In this document: in pieces, positions 35,201 to 40,659 of the stretch
Position numbering within the stretch: the stretch's first letter is position 1
Layout of the letters: each line of letters begins with the position of its first letter
Origin: Kiritimatiellia bacterium
GTDB lineage: Bacteria; Verrucomicrobiota; Kiritimatiellia; SS1-B-03-39; UBA6053
DNA length: 40,659 bases
Direction of reading: 5' to 3'
NCBI GenBank assembly: GCA_029936175.1
Contig: JAPYUI010000011.1
Location: 7,783 to 48,441 of the forward strand
Position numbers and translations under genes: made by a program
The notes under the pieces: model-generated
Seen by the model: the letters and a program-made list of their open reading frames with translations, nothing else
Database searches by the model: none
Told to the model about the DNA's origin: nothing

Positions 35201-35838
35201 TCTGGGTCCGTCGGCTTCCATATGTGCCGTACAATGTCGATCACCGCATGTTCGCCGATTCAGAGCATCCCCAGGTTGTGGCAATAGATGAGAAGCGGAT
35301 GGTCGTGCTTGCCCCCTGCTCACCGGATATCTTCTGTATCGATGCCACGAACGGTCAGACCCAATGGCAACGTTTCTTGCCCGACCGTCGCTACCTGATC
35401 GGTCGTGCCGGTGATTCAATGCTGGTTCGCAACCGGTATTCCGTGGAAGCCCTGCGCCTGAGCGACGGCCGCACGAGCGAGCGACGTCCCGCCGTAGCCG
35501 ACCAGACCGCCTTCCTCCTTCAACCGGATGATGAGCTGGTTGAAATCCGGCTCGATCGTTCCAGGCCCGAGGACTTGGCGCCTAAAAGACGCCGAACCAG
35601 CCCGGTTTCCTGGAAGCCGGCTGCTGCCCGTTTTGTCCGGGTGGGAGACGACCCGAAGCTCAGGATGGAGCCCGGCATTGAAGGTTTCGCGAATGCGCAG
35701 GCCTGCTTTGCCGTCGATGGGAAGGCCTATGCACTCGCGTCCTTCTTCGTGGATGCCAAGGATCGCCAGCCGAAGATGGCCTTGGCGAAGATCGTCTTTG
35801 AGGATGCTCGTCCGCCTGCTGTCAAACAAGGCCCCTGA
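32251..35838 (+). CDS. Large secreted protein with C-terminal PQQ/BamB-like beta-propeller; proposed ATC start
   Basis: ORF track begins at ATG 32401, but the open frame upstream encodes a signal-peptide-like (M)RTLIQRGVHPCGCLLLVSCLGLLPIGPTADAAEDW. AGGAG (32239-32243) lies 7 nt before ATC 32251. Propeller-like repeats such as 'DYAPVWEHRFTETLTSDPVVMAGRLYVATR' and 'IFCIDATNGQTQWQRFLPDRRYLIG'. Start is uncertain. Confidence 0.7.
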   Translation: MRTLIQRGVHPCGCLLLVSCLGLLPIGPTADAAEDWHIYDDPGLRGDFRWMTDFRELAKPLSPESTFKVQAEQGYIDLKGTFQLPPLEDGRAFRLRQAEVNASVLRITFETAEGPYRLELDRASGLTLGLYKDGQRLVDDQSRWYAYRDGVLDIRYVDSELSIARGTQTLWSFPLAAAPTNTLLEIAGRLQLFQHTSLPDIEPWQDPYGIGELRSADSLDWKRPAAHRYKPPDDGSRLELLPDGSVSLLNPAGKDHRYASATYHSRGPCVITCRVDDCSHASGIGFSLYDRNQRTTYFAKKGERFVLCRDPFNAGDVGNYEKRGFVYTAPFYLRTIYGLDFIDFEASPDGVHWSIYDRIQLTQQHTMPLHVLELQLAGRSEGQSQHVRLSHAHLHQQPLFEEQADWMQNANRALINGWGPASLKQNASIDYLLRALGDPENIARTFADTQDAIPFMRPYRRGGQPRSVDFEAAMRWHGRNMIATSEFDTLEQSLDTWYRQGYETKRHQSSADRYGPPALVREALFRAWKAKDWAKLRVQALKYNWLASPSRENLLAVWMLDQAEAHLDDVPNAEEGTSTKRRHWPHPLRISPDRATVNLLGEMLAALEDNDPEQACKVLVRGELSGSLVGTEHDANLYKPSGIVVKEILESHPDMRQILVDQFNAVGMIRVGRASAAGDAAELERLADQFAGTQAARKALALLGDRDLSMGNFEGAIHRFETLMPYLDGEAKVQLRAKRNLALALGGHRPKDAIAVAVQLEDRLFSAPEFAALVDSCLVESSDEGPVEQLVVKPLERGTSVSLQPFITNLLLAVEHPIASVQQGSILALQQDQLLQVVDLAQGVVKYTHGVPLDKRATRAENFRPLFQGGRLLVVKRDNKTYVLQCLNVSDYAPVWEHRFTETLTSDPVVMAGRLYVATRSANELLHLHRLNWNTGRPEARTLLMRYPRPDKYPEIIRPQVVGTRLILPIRGALMACDAWGNFLWVRRLPYVPYNVDHRMFADSEHPQVVAIDEKRMVVLAPCSPDIFCIDATNGQTQWQRFLPDRRYLIGRAGDSMLVRNRYSVEALRLSDGRTSERRPAVADQTAFLLQPDDELVEIRLDRSRPEDLAPKRRRTSPVSWKPAAARFVRVGDDPKLRMEPGIEGFANAQACFAVDGKAYALASFFVDAKDRQPKMALAKIVFEDARPPAVKQGP

Positions 35839-35983
35839 GCGCCCACGATCGTTGACATTTTCCGGGGATTTCGCCCCAGCCATGGCCTTGGATTTTCCCG
35901 TCATGACCTGGCGATCATTTTGCCTGGAAATAATCCCCCTCCGGTCTTGACCGTGAAGCTGGAAAGATAAGGATGTCACTACC

Positions 35984-37108
35984 TTGGAAAGCTTTAGCAA
36001 AATTCTCCTTATGCTGCTGGTCGCCCTGACCCCGATCATGGGGCAGGCGGATGGTGACTGGGAAATTACCTCCGCCTCTGAACAGGCGGTTGACCGCGGC
36101 CTGGAATGGTTGGCCCGGAACCAGGGACCGGCGGGCAACTGGGACAGCAATGACCTGGGCGTTGTGTCATACGGGGCATTGGCTTTCATGGCCGCGGGCC
36201 ACCTGCCGGATCGGGGTAAATACGGGAGCCATGTACGGCGTGCCCTGGATTTTGTCCTGCAGAACGCCAAGCCCTCCGGACTCCTCAACAGCGCGGAGGG
36301 TAGACGGGACATGTACAACCACGGGATGGCCGTCTTCGTCCTCTCGCAAGCCTACGGGATGACGACCGATAAGCGCCTGGGCAAGGGCCTGGACCTCGGG
36401 ATCAAGCTCATTCTGGACGTTCAGTGTGATGACGGCGGTTGGGCTTACGAAGCGATTCGGAAGGCGCGGGGGAATGACCTGTCGATCGCGGTCATGCAGG
36501 CGAAGGCCCTGCGCTCTGCCATGGACATCGGCCTGGATATCCCGGATGAAAGTGTCGAGCGCTCCCTGCAGTTCATCCGGGCCCGTTACAAGCCGTACGG
36601 CGAAGCCGACGGGATCCGCTATGGGAACGATCCCCTGTCCGAGCGCCCGGGGGCCTTTACCTACAACGGCAACAAGGCCACGGTGGCCATGGCTGCGGCC
36701 GGTGCGGTCTGTATGCAGGAATTTGGCAAGTACGACGATTTCCGTATCCTCCGCAGCGTCGACAAGGTCATTGGCGACATCGAGGGCGAGATGAAGGAGA
36801 AGCTGAATCCCGGTAACATCCCCTTTGATGCCTATGCGATGAACTACGTGGCCCAGGCTCTTTACCAGGTTGGCGGCCAGCGTTGGCGCGACAACTACCC
36901 CAAGGTCCGCGATGCCATCATCGAAATGCAGGCCAAGGGTGGGGGCAACGCCAGCGATGGTTCCTGGGGTGCCAATGGCCACCTGGGTGGAAAAGTCGGC
37001 CAGTGCTACGGTACCTCCGTGGCTGTATTTTCCCTGAGTATCCCCAATCGATACCTCCCCATCCTCCAGGAAGGTGAAGCCAGGATCAGCAAGAGACGAT
37101 CGAAGTGA
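35984..37108 (+). CDS. Squalene-cyclase/prenyltransferase-repeat (alpha-barrel) secreted protein
   Basis: TTG start, signal peptide 'MESFSKILLMLLVALTPIMGQADG'. QW-type repeats: 'QGPAGNWDSNDLGVVSYGALAFMAAG', 'QCDDGGWAYEAIRKARGNDLSIAVMQAKALRSA', 'NASDGSWGANGHLGGKVGQCYGTSVAVFSL'. Confidence 0.85.
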   Translation: MESFSKILLMLLVALTPIMGQADGDWEITSASEQAVDRGLEWLARNQGPAGNWDSNDLGVVSYGALAFMAAGHLPDRGKYGSHVRRALDFVLQNAKPSGLLNSAEGRRDMYNHGMAVFVLSQAYGMTTDKRLGKGLDLGIKLILDVQCDDGGWAYEAIRKARGNDLSIAVMQAKALRSAMDIGLDIPDESVERSLQFIRARYKPYGEADGIRYGNDPLSERPGAFTYNGNKATVAMAAAGAVCMQEFGKYDDFRILRSVDKVIGDIEGEMKEKLNPGNIPFDAYAMNYVAQALYQVGGQRWRDNYPKVRDAIIEMQAKGGGNASDGSWGANGHLGGKVGQCYGTSVAVFSLSIPNRYLPILQEGEARISKRRSK

Positions 37109-39561
37109 GTTTTGTATCCGGTGCATTCCTGGTCGCCCTGTTCGCAGCGGCAGGCCCGTTTATCATCCACCTGCTTAACCGACGGCGTTTTCGCACCGTC
37201 GACTGGGCGGCCATGGATTTCCTCCGGACCGCGATCCGGCGAAACAAGCGTGTTCTCGAGCTGCGGGACCTCCTGCTGATGCTTCTGCGTACCCTGGCGG
37301 TGGCCCTGTTTGTCCTCGCCATGGCTCAACCCTTCTGGTCCGCCGGGTCGAAATCGGCCTACAATGGGCAGCCGGTCCACGCGGTTATCGTGGTCGATAA
37401 CAGCCTGTCCATGGCCTATAAGCCGCTGGACAAGACCCTGCTCGATCTCGCCAAGGAGCGAGCGGCCCGCTTCGTCAAGGAATTGCCCGAGGGGTCCCGC
37501 ATCAGCATCTTTCCCCTCGCGGGCAGCCCGAGTGCCCATCACAGTGCCTACGTCTCGCCGGAAGATGCCCTGGAGGCCCTGGGCCATGTCCGCCTCGTCG
37601 ACCGCAGTACCCGCATCAGCGATGCGGCCGAGCTCGCCCGCCGCGCGGCCGCCGAGGTAGCGGATCTCCCGACCAAACGGATCGTCATCCTCAGTGATAT
37701 GCAGCGCAATAGCTGGAGCGAGGATGAAATGGCCCTCTCCTTCAAGGGCATGGACAATGTGCAGTTGGTCGCTGTGGGACCATCGAGTCGCAGCAATGTA
37801 TGGATTGCGGACTTGCAGGTGCGCGATGGCATGGCGGATAGCGTGTCGCCGGCCCTGTTTACGGCTGTGCTGCGCTACGAGGGCGAGGCCCCCCGCACCG
37901 GCGTGCGCGCCGTGCTCAAGGCGGGCGATGCGGTCATTGGCGACCAGACGGTCAGTCTCACCCCGGGGCAGCACTTGCAACTGATCTACCAGTATCGCTT
38001 TACCGTGGCGGGCAATGCGGGTGAACCACTCTATGTTCCGGTTACCCTGGAGATTTCAGGGGACGAGTTGAACGAGGACAATAGTCGCTCGATCCTGGTG
38101 CCTGTCATTTCCCGTTTGCCGGTCGTGTTCATCGACCAGTACGGTAGCCGCGAACATCCGCGGATGAGCCGCTACGGGGAGACCTATCCACTGCGTCGCA
38201 TGTTAGCTGCCCGGCGTCCTGGAGAGTTGCGGGATAACAGCTTGATCGACGTTCGCCACCTCGCCATCGAGCAGGTCACCCGCGAAATACTCGCCGATGC
38301 ACGCATGGTTGTCATGGCGGGTGTCCGCGGTCCGACGGATGAAGCGGTTGCGGTCCTGCGCGAGTATGTCTCGCAGGGCGGCCCCTTGCTCATTGCCGCC
38401 GGCGGCGAATTCGAAGCCCCGGCCTGGATGGACCTGGCCTGGAATGACGGTCGCGGTATCCTCCCCGCACCCCTGCGTGAATTGCCCATTGGGAGACTGC
38501 CCACGCCCAACTCCCGGGACTTGAAGCCCTTCGGCCTGGATGCCTCGTCGATGAACGACGCCGCCTTCGACCTGGAGCTCACCGAAACGGAACGCGATGC
38601 GGTGTTGAACCTGCCTTTCTTCTACAAGGCGGTTGCACTTGATACCGGGCGCATTGACACCTTTTCAGCGTCGCTTCGCAAGGAGATCGAAGAAAGGCGC
38701 GCGGTTGAAAAGACCTACGCCGAGGCCGAGAATGCATGGGCCACCAAGGCGCAGAACGGGGACTTGAGTGCTGCCGATGCCCGGAAGCGCGAAGAGGCTC
38801 ATGCCGCATTCGCGGGAACGCGTCCCACGTGGTTGAAGTGGGTGCCGTCCCGTTCACACAAGCTGGATGGATTGTCGACGGATCAGCGCCTCGCGCTTGC
38901 CCGCCCGGTGGTCATGGGCCGCTATGACAACGGCGAAGCCTTTGCGGTGCGTCGCAACGTGGGCAAGGGCTCGATTGTCATGATGACCAGCGGCATCTTC
39001 CCTGAATGGAATAATCTCGCGGCCGATGCCGGTGTGGTGCTGCTTGACGGGATGGTGCGTGGGCTCCTGAGTACCGCTCTTCCGGACCGGAATATTGAGC
39101 CGGCGAACGAGTGGGCCTACCCGGTACCTGCTAAGGATCAAAAGGCCGCCTTCCATGTGTATGTGCCGGGAGAAGAAACCCCGATCAGCCTGAGTCCCGA
39201 CCCACTGAGCGGAACCACCTTCGGCCTGCGTCTTGGCCAGCTGCATGCCCGCGGCGTCTACCGCATCCACCGCCTGCCCGACGAAGGCGAGGATGGCGTC
39301 GGCGAGTGGAGCCGATTACTCGCCTTGAATGGTCCGGCTTCCGAAAGCGAGTTGAACAGCCTGGTGGTCGATGAATTTGCTGCAAGCTACAAAGGGGACG
39401 GGGTTAAGTGGGTCGGCCAGGAAACCAAGATCGCCCTCGCCGGTGGATTCACCAGCGGTCATCGCCTGTGGAAATGGCTGCTCGCCCTGGCCATCGCCTG
39501 CCTCCTGGTTGAGATGCTCATTCTCAAGGAAAAGCGCCAGTTGAAGGAGCGGATCGCATGA
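37105..39561 (+). CDS. BatA-type N-terminal domain + von Willebrand factor A membrane protein
   Basis: GTG start overlaps the previous stop. 'AAAGPFIIHLLNRRRFRTVDWAAMDFLRTAIRRNKRVLELRDLLLMLLRTLAVALFVLAMAQPFW' and MIDAS 'VIVVDNSLSM'; C-terminal TM 'WLLALAIACLLVEMLI'. Confidence 0.9.
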   Translation: MSFVSGAFLVALFAAAGPFIIHLLNRRRFRTVDWAAMDFLRTAIRRNKRVLELRDLLLMLLRTLAVALFVLAMAQPFWSAGSKSAYNGQPVHAVIVVDNSLSMAYKPLDKTLLDLAKERAARFVKELPEGSRISIFPLAGSPSAHHSAYVSPEDALEALGHVRLVDRSTRISDAAELARRAAAEVADLPTKRIVILSDMQRNSWSEDEMALSFKGMDNVQLVAVGPSSRSNVWIADLQVRDGMADSVSPALFTAVLRYEGEAPRTGVRAVLKAGDAVIGDQTVSLTPGQHLQLIYQYRFTVAGNAGEPLYVPVTLEISGDELNEDNSRSILVPVISRLPVVFIDQYGSREHPRMSRYGETYPLRRMLAARRPGELRDNSLIDVRHLAIEQVTREILADARMVVMAGVRGPTDEAVAVLREYVSQGGPLLIAAGGEFEAPAWMDLAWNDGRGILPAPLRELPIGRLPTPNSRDLKPFGLDASSMNDAAFDLELTETERDAVLNLPFFYKAVALDTGRIDTFSASLRKEIEERRAVEKTYAEAENAWATKAQNGDLSAADARKREEAHAAFAGTRPTWLKWVPSRSHKLDGLSTDQRLALARPVVMGRYDNGEAFAVRRNVGKGSIVMMTSGIFPEWNNLAADAGVVLLDGMVRGLLSTALPDRNIEPANEWAYPVPAKDQKAAFHVYVPGEETPISLSPDPLSGTTFGLRLGQLHARGVYRIHRLPDEGEDGVGEWSRLLALNGPASESELNSLVVDEFAASYKGDGVKWVGQETKIALAGGFTSGHRLWKWLLALAIACLLVEMLILKEKRQLKERIA

Positions 39562-40659
39562 CGCAATGGGTGGGCAGGTTGTTCGGGCTGGAGGACGTTT
39601 CAAAAATCCACTCCTGGGACATCTCCTTTGCCGCGGCCTGGGCGCGAACCTACCCGGTGCTCCTGCTCTTTGCCGTGATTGGCGTCGTGGTGCTGGGGGT
39701 GCTGTACTACCTTCGCTTCCAATCCGTTGCCCGGCATTTTGGTCGCGATGTCATGGCCTTTTTCCGCGCGTTTTTGCTGCTCTTGTTGTTGCTCATTTTC
39801 GCTGAACCGGTCATCTCGATGAAGCTCACCGAACACCCCAAGCCGCTCCTCCTTGCGCTGTTTGATGGCTCGGACAGCATGAATATTCCGGACAAGTTGA
39901 GTGATGAGGTAAAAGCCGAATTGACCGCAGTGATTCCCGATGCGGCTTCACTCGACAGGCCCTCTCGCCTGGACCTGATCAGGCAAACCCTTGATGGCCC
40001 GGCTAAGGAAACCCTGGCGGCGCTTGAGGAACGGGTACGTATCCGGGCCTATGTCATGGACCGTTCGGACCGGGTTCGCGAAATCGATGCCGCGAATATC
40101 AGCACCAATCTTGTCGCGGAGGGGCAGGTTACCGCGCTCGGGAATGCCCTGCGTGATCTCAGTGCCCGTCACAAGGGGCCGCTGCTCGCGGGCGTGGTGG
40201 TGTTCAGTGATTTTGACAAGAATGCCGGCACCGATCCCGTCGCGGCCGCGCGGGAGCTCGAGGCCCCGGTATTTGCCGTGGGTGTCGCCCCGAAAGAAGT
40301 TGTCGATGTTGCGGTGAGCATCAGTGCTCCGCCGGTCTTGAAGAACGACATCGAGGCAACGGTGACGGTGCATCTGCGTCAATCGGGCCTCCAGTCCCGG
40401 ACAGCCCGGGTGACCTTGATGGCGCGGCGACTCGGTTCCAGGGGGGGCAGCGCAGTGCAGTCCACGCCGGTTCCGGCCTCTGCGCCCCGTATGGTTGAGC
40501 TCCGCTCCGCGGAAGTCGATGTGGAGATGCCCTTCAAGCCCACAATCAGTGGCCGCTATCAAATGGAAGTGCGTGTCGATGCCTTTCCCGACGAGGTGCT
40601 GATCGAGAACAACGTGGCGGATCGCGAGTTAACCGTGCGCGATGATTCGCTCAAGCTCT
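39558..40659 (+). CDS. vWA-domain membrane protein, truncated by window end
   Basis: Not in the supplied ORF track because no stop lies in the window. Translates as MTQWVGRLFGLEDVSKIHSWDISFAAAWARTYPVLLLFAVIGVVVLGVLYYLRF...LLLALFDGSDSMNIPDKL... ATG overlaps the upstream TGA (ATGA). MIDAS-like DGSDS. Confidence 0.88.
   Translation, partial: MTQWVGRLFGLEDVSKIHSWDISFAAAWARTYPVLLLFAVIGVVVLGVLYYLRFQSVARHFGRDVMAFFRAFLLLLLLLIFAEPVISMKLTEHPKPLLLALFDGSDSMNIPDKLSDEVKAELTAVIPDAASLDRPSRLDLIRQTLDGPAKETLAALEERVRIRAYVMDRSDRVREIDAANISTNLVAEGQVTALGNALRDLSARHKGPLLAGVVVFSDFDKNAGTDPVAAARELEAPVFAVGVAPKEVVDVAVSISAPPVLKNDIEATVTVHLRQSGLQSRTARVTLMARRLGSRGGSAVQSTPVPASAPRMVELRSAEVDVEMPFKPTISGRYQMEVRVDAFPDEVLIENNVADRELTVRDDSLKL

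Noticed and set aside
1-40659. CRISPR arrays, tRNA/rRNA genes, IS elements or prophage genes
   Set aside because: Looked for spaced direct repeats, T-loop-like GGTTCRANNCC contexts, transposase/integrase motifs and phage structural proteins; none was convincing. A tRNAscan/Infernal run would be decisive.

Overview
The window is gene-dense and GC-rich, from a bacterial chromosome. Gene content (lamin-tail-domain protein, NPCBM proteins, BatA/vWA proteins next to a squalene-cyclase-like repeat protein) suggests a PVC-group, possibly verrucomicrobial, organism; this is inference only. About 27 protein-coding genes can be supported, including two truncated by the window edges. I see no rRNA, convincing tRNA, CRISPR array or mobile element. 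Housekeeping genes include nadB, xseB, an HtrA/Deg protease, tlyA, nadK, uppP, kdsD/gutQ, an AspC/TyrB-type aminotransferase, an AlkA-type glycosylase, an RsmB/NOL1-type rRNA methyltransferase, a TRAP transporter, and a DUF4212/SSS symporter pair. Best candidates for follow-up: (1) a ~335-aa protein whose C-terminal half carries the nucleoside-diphosphate-kinase active-site signature, with a large insertion in the NDK fold; (2) an intact B12-binding/radical-SAM-like protein with no cluster-binding cysteines; (3) a same-strand envelope cluster (29.9-40.7 kb) of a double-NPCBM protein, a large beta-propeller-like protein, a squalene-cyclase-like alpha-barrel protein and two BatA/vWA membrane proteins; (4) within that cluster, a well-formed signal peptide upstream of the first ATG with no ATG/GTG/TTG available, suggesting an ATC start. 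All family calls come from reading motifs by eye; no database search was run.
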